22,311 nt of DNA. Source: Pelargonium cotyledonis. Its lineage: Eukaryota > Streptophyta > Magnoliopsida > Geraniales > Geraniaceae. This document shows, in pieces, positions 10,601 to 18,301 of the stretch. Position 1 is the stretch's first letter. Every line of letters starts with the position of its first letter. The stretch covers positions 1-22,311 of the forward strand of contig JAYMTA010001024.1 in assembly GCA_036897625.1 (NCBI GenBank), read 5' to 3'. The notes under the pieces are model-generated. The model made no database searches and was not told the origin of the DNA. It saw nothing but the letters and a program-made list of their open reading frames with translations. A program made the position numbers and the translations under genes.

Positions 10601-11374
10601 TGTCTGCTTTCTTTGCTTGGTTAGGTAGTTTTTCATGAATAGCAACAATGTTCTTAAAATTAGTTAGTTGGAACCTTTAAATTCGTTACAACAAGAGCAT
10701 GTGAGAGTAAGGAGAAAACCCAATCTTATTTAACTTTCATAGTAAGCTGATTAGTAGTAATCTCACTTTTCACACACTCTTAACGAAATATATCTTAGGA
10801 AGTGTTCAAATTAGAATTTTTGTTTAGTAATGAGAATCAAGTATCAGAATAGGAATGGCATTATCGGTGTTCATGTTTGGATAATGGTTTTTTTATCACG
10901 AGAATGGTTTTGGAATGAAAATCTCATTCTCAAATCTATTTTCTTTTCGTTTTTCTTTTTCTTTTTTTTTTTTACATCCAAACACTACCTTAATGTTTTG
11001 GACTACATCTTAATTTTTTTTTATTACATCCAAACACTACCTTAATGTTTTGGACTACATCTAAAATGTTCAGAAGTTGAATACAAATATCAATTCCGTT
11101 ACAAAGGTGAATTCACAAAGCATATACAAACTCCAAATTCTCGGAAAACTTGTGAAATGGTTAATGTACATGGACTGATGAGCTTGTAACCGAAAAATAA
11201 TGGCAGGTGAAGGATCGTGCTGTTGAACTTGCCAAGGCAATGGAGAATGAGGATGGGGTGGAAGGAGCCGTCAAAGCTTTCTTTAAGCAGCTTCCTCGGA
11301 AAAAGACTGACCCCGATGACGAAACAGTTGCTTCGAGTTTTTTCTCCGTACGTAGATGTTTTGGTTGTTCCTGA
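1612..11374 (+). CDS. UGT80A2: Sterol 3-beta-glucosyltransferase (UGT80A type), complete
   Basis: The enzyme transfers glucose from UDP-glucose to the 3-beta-hydroxyl of membrane sterols, making steryl glucosides at plasma membrane/ER. Fourteen exons join without a frame error into a predicted 660-aa protein, close to the roughly 640 aa of Arabidopsis UGT80A2. Residues 1 to about 200 are a low-complexity, Ser/Gly/Glu-rich tail that is poorly conserved in the family. The N-terminal glycosyltransferase-28 domain starts at about 219 with MLIVGTRGDVQPF (221-233), followed by GHRVRLATH and GYMVKNKGF. The C-terminal donor domain has DWGPKVDVVGF, YVGFGSL, GIINKGWGGLG, HHGGAGTT (541-548) and PFFGDQLFWGE (562-572), the UGT80 counterpart of the plant PSPG box. 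The protein ends in CFGCS, as in UGT80A; the KKCCLPCGGV-type end of UGT80B1 is absent. ATG 1612 is the first ATG after the TATA box; it has G at +4 but C at -3. No frameshift or missing motif is seen, so it looks functional. Confidence 0.96.
3889..3912. repeat. (TG)12 microsatellite in intron 2
   Basis: Twelve perfect TG dinucleotides lie 16 bases downstream of the exon 2 donor site of the sterol glucosyltransferase. The length should be polymorphic between individuals. GU-rich tracts near a donor can influence splicing, but no effect can be shown here. Confidence 0.95.
4036..4288. mobile_element. Stowaway-like MITE in intron 2 (Tc1/mariner-derived)
   Basis: A 253-base element is bounded by inverted repeats. 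The left end reads CATCCTCTGTCCCAAAATAA and the right end, on the other strand, CTTCCTACATCCCAAAATAA. These match the classical Stowaway terminus CTCCCTCCGTCCCAAAATAAGTG. The dinucleotide TA flanks both sides (4034-4035 and 4289-4290), the target duplication expected for this superfamily. There is no coding capacity, so the element is non-autonomous. A second, incomplete copy in the same orientation lies in intron 13 of the same gene. Confidence 0.88.
7517..7692. mobile_element. Tourist-like MITE in intron 8 (PIF/Harbinger-type)
   Basis: A 176-base element with long terminal inverted repeats of about 52 bases: the left arm starts GGTAGCATTTGGATTACAAT, the right arm (other strand) GGTACAGTTTGGATCAAATT. 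Within the arms 27 bases are perfectly complementary (7538-7564 against 7646-7672). Flanks are TGA (7514-7516) and TAA (7693-7695), an imperfect version of the TAA/TTA three-base duplication of this superfamily. The RNA would fold into a long hairpin. A related copy with an exact TTA duplication is in intron 13. Confidence 0.82.
9032..9480. repeat. Two-copy tandem duplication in intron 11
   Basis: Copy A (9032-9235) and copy B (9248-9480) share CAGACAGG starts offset by 216 bases, then matching blocks: CTATCCA..AAGGCTTCT, AAAGCCATGAT, TTCATTATGTCTGGT, CAATGAACC, GAACATGTCATTAAGCATGC, GTCAC.C.CCTAGG and CACTCTCC.TTT.CTTGAT. Copy B has about 30 extra bases in the middle. The divergence indicates an old duplication. 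The unit is not a recognised element and has no coding potential. Confidence 0.85.
9485..9805. repeat. Possible degenerate repeat element in intron 11
   Basis: The left end (TGATGCATGGATACTCTC) and, on the other strand, the right end (TGTTGCATAGACACGGGTAC) are similar over about 15 bases, and the interior is rich in GGACAC, CGTATC and GTGTCC words common in dispersed plant repeats. The inverted ends are imperfect and no target duplication is clear, so this is a tentative call for an old non-autonomous DNA element. Confidence 0.3.
10579..10790. mobile_element. 3'-truncated Stowaway-like MITE in intron 13
   Basis: The left end reads TA-CTCCCTCTATCCCGAAATGA, a classical Stowaway terminus. The interior aligns with the intron 2 element (for example GGTTAGGTAGTT against GGTTAGATAGTT, ATAGCAACAATGTTCTT against TTACCAACAATATCCTT, and an AACAA..A.CA.. 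block). The matching right inverted repeat is absent, so the copy has lost or diverged at its 3' end. It is directly followed by a Tourist-like element. The right boundary given is approximate. Confidence 0.72.
10798..10989. mobile_element. Tourist-like MITE in intron 13 with TTA target duplication
   Basis: A 192-base element is flanked by an exact TTA on each side (10795-10797 and 10990-10992). The left end GGAAGTGTTCAAATTAGAAT and the right end (other strand) GGTAGTGTTTGGATGTAA are imperfect inverted repeats. The subterminal TTTGTTTAGTAATGAGAATC matches TTTGTTCAGGAATGGGAATC of the intron 8 element, so both belong to one family. The right half contains a pyrimidine run (10940-10973) that looks expanded. 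An open frame across it (10830-11045) is an accident. Confidence 0.8.
10974..11062. repeat. 52-base tandem duplication covering the MITE right end
   Basis: An identical 37-base segment occurs at 10974-11010 and 11026-11062, period 52. It begins ACATCCAAACACTACC, includes the right inverted repeat of the Tourist-like element and its TTA, and continues into flanking sequence (TTTTGGACTACATCT). The copies are separated by a T-rich spacer. Perfect identity suggests a recent duplication that happened after the transposon inserted. Confidence 0.9.
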
Positions 11375-11525
11375 ATCTCAGGTACATGATTCTTTGCCCT
11401 TGGCTGTGTTGTGTTCTCTTCAGCAGTGCTTCCAAATACAACACAAGAAATTAACATTGTCCATATAGTGGTTTTGATCCTTTATAGATCATTGTAATAT
11501 TGTATTATGGCCTGATCCATGTGGT
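11375..11525 (+). other. Probable 3' UTR and polyadenylation region of the sterol glucosyltransferase
   Basis: After the TGA, about 150 bases run to TTGTAATATTGTATTATGG (11491-11509), a cluster of plant-type far-upstream TTGTA and near-upstream AATATT elements. No perfect AATAAA is present close by, which is common in plants. The end point is an estimate. Confidence 0.4.
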
Positions 11526-12890
11526 TTTTATTTGGATGATCATTCAATTAATGTTGTACCTATGAATTGTTTGGTAAAAACTTTTGAAACCCACTGATTT
11601 AGTCTTAAATCAAGTCACTGATTTAGTTCTTGTATGGTCTTTAAATTATGAGTTTTGAGTTGAGGTTAAAATGGTTGTGATCCGTGAAATTTTTAATTAA
11701 ACGGGTTAGGTGGTTTCTACGAATTAAATCCAAGCATGATCCAATTATCAAAAGGTTTGAGTTAGTTGACACAAATTTTATTAGCATGAACTTAAACTTG
11801 AGTTATGTAGAGTTGACGATTTGCGTATGCGTGTGTGTTGTAAGATTCAACACCAGTATATGTATAGTGATCATACTAAACAGTTGAACACGTCACGTTT
11901 AATACATTAACCAAATGTCTCGTAAGACATAAAGACATATACATGATAGTATCAACACATTTTACGCAAGTCGCAACATAACTAATCAATAAAAAACAAT
12001 TAAACATATTTGTCTAAAAGCACATTTTCGTCCTCTCTAATGATAAGCAAATGTGAGAGAGGGCTTGCTGTAATGATAAGCAATGCACGGTTTTCAACTT
12101 TAAGACTACAAATTATTTAAAATAAGAAACGGATAATAAGAATATGTTAATATAAAATAACATGAAACCTTAGCCAACACAGCACATAAACACACAGAAA
12201 TGAAGGCATGAAACTAAGGAGAGGATATGATGTTTAGGAAGTGACACGTTGCATGAAAGACAGAACACAAACAAGTCATCAACCAAAGACCTCACATGCT
12301 CTGTGTTTCTTTTTTATTTATTTTTTGTCCCCCGGTACCCACGTTCTCCAATTATTATTTTTATTAATTATTGTTCACCTTTGTATATAATTATTTTTTT
12401 TTTTTAAGATAATTTAATCATTTCATAATTATTATTTTTTAATTGAGAGTGAATTTGATGAATATTTATAGATAAAAAATATTTAGTTCCAATGTCACGT
12501 AGGTGACAATAAAGAGAGAAACTATAGTCAAGATAATAATAATAAAACTCTATTTTCAACAAAATAAATAAACTCCATCGTGGCGTTTGTTACTTGTGTA
12601 TCACATTTACATTTTGAAGAATAAGAATCTCACCTATCTCTCTTTTTTTGTCGGGGATAATTGCAAGATAAATAGAAAATCATATTTTGTGGTCAAATGT
12701 ATTTATGTTTCTCAATGTATCTACCTTTTATTTTACTTCTTGAGCTCAATTATTCAATATCTATGAACTATTACTTGATTTCTTTTCATGAGACGTGAAC
12801 ATGTATAATTTAGTTCATGCCATGCCACTAATGCCGCACTCTATATGAAAATGATGAATTATAAATTTATTTTTATTTTATACAACGTCG
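11526..12890. other. AT-rich intergenic DNA without recognised genes
   Basis: About 1.4 kb with homopolymer and AT-rich tracts (for example poly-T around 12390-12405). Open frames such as 11684-11887 are short and uninformative on both strands. I see no exon pattern, RNA gene or bounded repeat here. Confidence 0.6.
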
Positions 12891-12893
12891 AGT

Positions 12894-13010
12894 TAGTCTC
12901 TAAGGGTATGACGCAATGATCAACACATACATCTTCATGTGAGATGTCGTAGGTTCAACTCTCATTGCAACGAGTGAGTTGTAGTTTTGGATTAAAATAG
13001 GAAAACAACC
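12894..13010 (+). mobile_element. Putative tRNA-derived SINE (A and B boxes present)
   Basis: A stretch starting near 12894 contains an A-box-like TATGACGCAATGA (12907-12919) and, 32 bases on, a good B box GGTTCAACTC (12952-12961; consensus GGTTCRANNC). This is the internal RNA polymerase III promoter arrangement of tRNA-derived SINEs. It does not fold as a tRNA. Both ends and any target duplication are unclear. Confidence 0.45.
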
Positions 13011-13220
13011 CCTATTTTGTAGCTCAAACAAAAATTAGATTTTATATCGATTTTGAATCGGGTTTTGGGTTCGGATTGGAAAGATATCATTTAAAAGAGG
13101 TGTGGATAGGAAAATTGATTTAATCTATTTTATGCAGCTTGAACAGTTAAAGAGATGTGGATCGAGTTTAATATCAACAAATTCAGTTCTAAATTGTTAA
13201 CGATAACATACAGGTACTTA

Positions 13221-13356
13221 ACCACTAAGGGTGGCGCAGTTGGTTAATCCAACTGTGTGAGTGGGAGGAGGTCCTTGGTGGTGGTGGTGTAAGAGACTAC
13301 TTTGGTGCGGTAAGGTGCCAAAAACTCTAGGCTAGTGTTAAGAGAAATAGTCTCTT
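13221..13356 (+). mobile_element. Putative tRNA-derived SINE with degraded B box
   Basis: TGGCGCAGTTGGTTAA at 13232-13247 is almost exactly the D-arm/A-box of plant elongator tRNA-Met, but the following sequence does not fold as a tRNA and the B-box region is occupied by a GGT triplet run (about 13277-13288). Downstream, AAGAGACTA (13291-13299) and TAGTCTCTT (13348-13356) form a perfect inverted repeat. The most likely identity is a decayed SINE; a tRNA pseudogene fragment is the alternative. Confidence 0.42.
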
Positions 13357-16300
13357 TCTTGAACATTATTAGTTACTTGTATATATACACTTTTAGACCG
13401 TCACTTATAATAAAAAAAACATATAAGTACTTTATTAAATATTATTTATATATGAGAGCAAATATGAGTATTAAACAAATAGTCGTGTATTTTTGTCGAG
13501 TCTCAACCCAACTCATAGCCTAATTAATGTTCAAATTTTTGTAGATATTTTAGCGGCTATAGGAAATGGAATAAAATTGAACCACTAATCGGTCCAAAAT
13601 TACCACAATTTGTAACATTATTAAGACATAAATTATGCATATAAATGACTAATTAGCTAGGGTAGGGTAGGCTAGAGACAATTATTACTTGTTATTGACT
13701 TTATTTGACTTGACATGTTACTCTTTATTATTCTATTAAAACTTAACTTAATTAATGACTATATCTAATTAACATCCTAATGATTGTTTATAGAATATTC
13801 CAATTGTCAAATGGCACAACATGTCTAGTTGTCCACTTTCATTCAAAATAATAGTAATATTTTGAATATGATCAATATTAGTCTTTCATTATTTTTATAT
13901 GTTTAAAATTGGTATTCAATTTGATTACATTTGTTTCAGCTTGATTTATAATTTATTTCATCGTATTGTTCTAATTTACTCACTAAATTAAACTATTTTG
14001 TTTTGAATTTATCCATTCTCTAAAAGTGTTGTAAAATCACACTAACGTGATATTTTTCGTTGACACGACATCTCTGTGACGTTTAAGTTACCTAACCTTA
14101 CAAATTAGATAATTTTTAAAACAAAATTATATTATTAAGAGATAAAATCGATCACATTCCTCACTTATGCAATTTTCTTCTCAATTGACATCGTCAAAAA
14201 ATTTAACTAACAAGAACTTCACGGAGTTCCCACGCCAACAATAAAAATGACACGTCAATGGTTGGATTCGGAGTGGACCCCAATTTAAAAAATAAATTGA
14301 AGTAATGTAAGCAATTTAAATTAAAGACTATATTAATTAGGACAGAAATGAAATATAAGGTCATTTGATTAATAATTAATTATTTACAGAGTAACAAAGA
14401 GCATAACGAAAACATAGGAAAAAGCCTGACAGTTAAAAGAGGATAATATTGTGGCAACTACCGACCCAAAAATGTTGGGTTCGACGATATTCATATTTAT
14501 GTCAGAACCTCTATTTTTATTTATTTTTGTTTTGTTTTCATTAGCAGAGAGGCAGATTCCACCTCACATGCCCATACCATGGAACTTGCATGCTCACAAT
14601 TAAGATTAGTTAACATATATAGCTTTGTTAAATTTTAATATTTGATTGGGGTACGTTGTGTCATGTCAAACGTGTTGGTGTGTGTTGTGTTAGATAAATT
14701 ATTTTTGTTGTGTGAAACGTGTTGTGTTAAACTTGCATTGTTATGTCAACTCAGGTTATTCAGCTAAACTTGTCATGTTACGTTCTCTTGCTGACCTTAG
14801 AAACTTAGAAGTGGTCTCTTATTGCTCTCGGAGTACGTACCTTATGCAAATGATACTCAGACAAAAGAAAAGATTTTATCCCTAGAACTCCCAATTGCAT
14901 ATGATGTCTTAATTCACAAAGGAATACCAAGGATATTCTATCTTCGGTACACCGAGAAGCCTTTATCCATCTCAAACACTTTGTGATAAAGATTAATTCG
15001 TATTTTCTCCAATCATTTCTCCTCTTAACTATACATAAAATGGAAAATAATATGTAAAATTTAGGGGTTTTCTATATGGATATGTCAAAGGAGAAAAAGG
15101 GAATCATTGGAGTCAATAATTAGGTGCATTGCATGCATGTGGTTTGATAGGTTAGGCAGGGAACATATGGATTTGCCAATTTTGCTTTCACTTGTTTACT
15201 TATTCCTATTTTTCTAGCACTTTGATCCCAACATTAATGATCTCTCTTTATCTATGTTATGATGCTACTATTACCAAATTCAATCAATTAATTTCTCTAT
15301 TTTAATTTACATATTAGTTTAGTGTTTGGAAATAAATTAAAGTGTTCGTCGTTGTACGTAGTAAGACGACAAAATAGTCAGAACTGAAGAAATATGTCAA
15401 GAAAAATCTTAAAGTAACGATATAATTTTGTTATGTAAGTTTGCTATACGTTGTTGTATGCACTTCAACTGCTATGTGATAATTCTACACGATATATATA
15501 TGTTGTTAGCTGAACCTCAAATTTTGTACAAATTCAGAAAAGTTTGTGCTTTTAAAATAAGGTAAATAAAAAGAAGATTTCAAAATTTACATTTGCCTCT
15601 TTATTGGAGGCACTTCAAAAACATTTACGAAAACATGAAAAAGAGGTGTAATAGATTGGATAGCTCACACACGACATACATTTCTCATGATAAATTTGTA
15701 ACCCAAATTGATCCACACTTATTTACAGGTCAATTTGTTATTTTAAAATTTGAATTGTCAGTTACGATGAATACTTATTTTATTTTACTAGTTGGATATC
15801 CAGTGAAAAACTTAAGGGGTAATGAATTGTGTAGTACAACATTTTCAATAGTAGCAAGTAAAGGGGAAGATTGTTGATAAGTAGATCTCATAATTACTAA
15901 GTATGAAAATAGATGGTTGGATTGAATCCATTCCACGATTATTTCTATCCATTTTTAGACCCACACTACCCTACATTTTATGGGCACTTTCACATTCAAT
16001 GTTCTTTCATATGGGTTTTGCCACAAATGAGAAAACTCCAACACACATATTATTTATTTAATATTAAATAATATTGTGGAGGAATTTATGAATTCATTAA
16101 TTGTTATTTGATCAAAAATGTGGGTTCTCTAACCATAGATTGAATCCAATTGTTTCAATCTTATAAGGAAGATTTGGAACACTCCCACATTTGAATTTGA
16201 CTTAGGCCTAATTGTTGGTAAAATGAATTGGAGATGTAATTATTTTTGTATATTTAAATTGGACCATAAATAGTAGTACGACATATAAGTCAGTCTACAC

Positions 16301-16480
16301 GTAGTAATGCACTTTCACAAATTAGTATATAGTGAAGACAGAAATGACAATATATCTGCAAATTGATCGAACAAGATGAGCCACCAGTGATGCTAAAGAG
16401 TATAAAATAGGTATCTAATACACAATAGGCAGTAAAAAGGTTCGACTACGAGACGTCAAAAGGTATGCAAACATTTTACC
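13357..16480. other. AT-rich intergenic DNA without recognised genes
   Basis: About 3.1 kb of low-complexity, AT-rich DNA. The region 14650-14760 is enriched in GTGTTGTGT and AACGTGTTG words resembling dispersed plant repeats. RY-type CATGCATG occurs at 15132-15139. An open frame at 15593-15877 (94 aa) has no recognisable domain and ordinary intergenic base composition. No gene is supported on either strand. Confidence 0.6.
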
Positions 16481-16655
16481 CGTTTGACCCAACACACAAT
16501 GGTTAACTGAATACTCGAACGGTTGAACCCAAAAACTAAAAAAGAATTCAAAACACTCAAACCGTTTAATCCAACACACAATGGTTAACTAAATGCTTGA
16601 ACGGTTGAACCCAAAATTTAAAAAAGAATTCAACTCAAATCGTTTAACCCAACAT
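16481..16655. repeat. 82-base tandem repeat, about 2.2 copies
   Basis: Copies begin at 16481, 16563 and 16641 (partial), with periods of 82 and 78 bases. Each starts CGTTTRAYCCAACA and contains ACAATGGTTAACT, CTTGAACGGTTGAACCCAAA or a close variant, and AAAAAAGAATTCAA. Within a unit, GTTTGACCC and GGTTGAACC are near-complementary. No coding potential or known family is recognised. Confidence 0.88.
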
Positions 16656-16827
16656 GTTTTGTAATAACGAATAGTACAACTATAATTTGTTTAAGAGGAA
16701 AATATAATTTTTGAATATAAAACATCTGAGTGATAAGGGTACGGACAGGAACCGGAAGAACCGGTGGTATACGCAGACAAATAGTACCGTACTCACTAGA
16801 AACGACACCTGTCTGTTGACCTCATTT

Positions 16828-16850
16828 GTTTATTTATTTATTTATTTATA
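16828..16850. repeat. (TTTA)n microsatellite
   Basis: About five tetranucleotide TTTA units followed by AT-rich sequence. It is likely length-polymorphic and marks the edge between AT-rich intergenic DNA and the GC-richer stretch that follows. Confidence 0.8.
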
Positions 16851-16870
16851 TTTTTAATAATTTATATTCC

Positions 16871-17115
16871 CACGCCACCTGTACGTTACCGCAAATTTAG
16901 TTAGGTTCTGTTACGTTCTCCACGTGGCTACGTGGTGAACAGAATCAGCGATTATTTATTTCAATTGCCACCTGCGAGTATGAAATAAATGTCACATTGT
17001 CAGTAAATTTAATTTAATTTTAAAAACCATGTTGCTGACATGGCCTCGTGGTCCTTTGCTCTGACGTGTCACCAACACAGAGCCTGGCACGTTAGTGACC
17101 GACACACTTGCCACG
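16871..17115. promoter_or_regulatory. Cluster of ACGT (G-box/ABRE-like) elements upstream of pectate lyase
   Basis: A GC-richer island in AT-rich surroundings. It contains the palindromic CCACGTGG (16920-16927), ACGTGG (16930-16935), TGACGTGTCA (17062-17071) and GGCACGTTAG (17086-17095), plus repeated GCCACCTG (16874-16881 and 16967-16974). These are typical binding cores for bZIP and bHLH factors in hormone- or light-responsive plant promoters. It lies 1.0-1.3 kb upstream of the pectate lyase TATA box, within reach as a distal promoter module. Function is inferred from density only. Confidence 0.45.
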
Positions 17116-17187
17116 CTGGAGGCCGGAGAGCTCATTTTTAGAGAGTAGTTATTAGTTAATGACAATTAGATGTATCATTGAGCTGAT

Positions 17188-17244
17188 CGTGTTCGTGTTC
17201 GTATCGTATTGATGAGTTGCACAATACGACATGAACACGACACG
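17188..17244. repeat. Imperfect inverted repeat (hairpin) in the intergenic region
   Basis: Arms 17188-17211 and 17222-17244 are complementary at about 20 of 24 positions around a 10-base loop. They are built of CGTGTTCG and GACACG words typical of a dispersed plant repeat. The following 17245-17330 carries more of the same words. It may be the core of a degenerate transposable element. Confidence 0.6.
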
Positions 17245-17329
17245 TTTGACAATCGTGCTGAAAGATTGAGCACAAATATGAATCATTCACGACACAACAT
17301 ATTTTGCACGATACAATTAACATATTTTA

Positions 17330-18140
17330 CACTCTATATTTAAGATGTTTGACATGTTATTAGAATTGATTTATAACAACAGTCTAGAATGTACGAGCTG
17401 TTCTAGTACGGTAGTTGCGTATCATGATACAATAGATTGTCACCTCTTTGTTTAGTTAAATAGTAACTGTTTTAAAATATTAAAGTAACTCGGTAAATAG
17501 AAGAAAAATGAGTTTATATCAGTGTAATTGGGAAATGGTAATTTGAACTCGAATCAACAGATACTTGAAATTCAAAATGTAATTTTGTAAGTTCAGATTA
17601 CTCAATGTAAACCAATTAATTTTGGGGCAGGTTTAGCAAATTGGCATTAAACCTACGCATTTTGTGCTACAAATATGAAATCCACCCCTCTTGCGGATTG
17701 AGTTCAAGCTAGTGTACTTCTTAGTTTGAACTCAAATACTTTTACCAAAATCGATATATTATGTAACATATTTAATAAAAATTTAACTAAGAATAAAATT
17801 TGACGTGAATATGTAAGCTTCTGAAGTTGGAGATACATATTTACTGGTTCGATTAATTCAACGAATTAGTTCATTTTTCAATTCAATTCAAGGCATTTCT
17901 ACATTCTGATAGTACCTTTTCTATGAAATCCGATCCGCTATCCTCATTCAACTCACAAACACACAAATCGATTTAGAATAATATTTTTTCAACTCAAAAC
18001 TTGAATAGTTTGCGCAAAGATCGGCTTGCTTATGGTACAAATAATATAAATATTTGTTAATTGACTTAAAGTTTAGAAAAGTTAACTGTGAAACTTAACG
18101 GCGTTAGGCAGCTTTCTTATACCCGCGATGTCCTATTAGC
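17330..18140. other. Upstream region of the pectate lyase gene
   Basis: AT-rich sequence with no open frame of note and no bounded repeat. It directly precedes the pectate lyase TATA box and so forms its proximal promoter, but I cannot single out a convincing element in it. Confidence 0.45.
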
Positions 18141-18150
18141 TATAAAAGGA
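18141..18150 (+). promoter_or_regulatory. TATA box of the pectate lyase gene
   Basis: TATAAAAGGA lies about 160 bases before the start codon. Expected transcription start is about 18170-18180, and the first ATG after that point is 18302, the chosen start. Confidence 0.7.
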
Positions 18151-18171
18151 TGGCTTTATCAGAGTCTCTTT

Positions 18172-18301
18172 GACTCGACAACACTCGCTCCCTCCCATTT
18201 TCCTTTCTTTTCTTTTCCTTTCCTTTCTCGACATCCAAACAGAAAAAACTTGGAGAAAATTTTCAGCTATTTTCCTCTCAGCTCTGATACTTCGCTCGAA
18301 A
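18172..18301 (+). other. 5' UTR of the pectate lyase, pyrimidine-rich
   Basis: A predicted leader of about 130 bases contains a long CT-rich tract (18184-18230, CTTTCTTTTC-type repeats) and no upstream ATG. The start codon context is AAAATGGCC, strong for plants (A at -3, G at +4). The 5' end is inferred from the TATA box. Confidence 0.5.

Larger units (their letters stand above)
1612..11374 (+). other. Exon-intron map of the sterol glucosyltransferase
   Basis: Exons read from the sequence: 1612-1903, 3686-3873, 4498-4740, 5456-5567, 5857-6027, 6914-6977, 7092-7149, 7248-7425, 8239-8369, 8535-8637, 8730-8806, 9865-9912, 10032-10181, 11207-11374 (TGA at 11372-11374). Total coding length is 1983 bases. 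Every intron begins GT and ends AG, and the protein reads continuously into conserved family motifs across each junction. Intron phases in order are 1,0,0,1,1,2,0,1,0,1,0,0,0. The longest introns are 1 (1782 bases), 11 (1058), 13 (1025), 5 (886) and 8 (813). The weakest boundary is exon 1/2, because that part of the protein is not conserved; the join gives SSVSL-G-LVGRSV. Introns 2, 8 and 13 hold MITEs, and 11 and 13 hold tandem duplications. I see no repeat or RNA gene in introns 1 and 5. Confidence 0.9.

Noticed and set aside
11217..11468. 83-aa frame overlapping the last exon
   Set aside because: It is in the wrong frame; the correct frame of exon 14 ends in CFGCS as in UGT80A proteins.
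13226..13300. Functional tRNA-Met gene
   Set aside because: Only the A-box/D-arm matches; there is no anticodon arm, acceptor pairing or B box in the right place.
13656..13675. Telomere-like GGGTA repeats (also 21191-21207)
   Set aside because: Only two to four units and not the TTTAGGG plant telomere sequence; too short to be an interstitial telomere.
15593..15877. 94-aa open frame in the intergenic region
   Set aside because: No domain, no promoter or splice context, and AT-driven composition like its surroundings.
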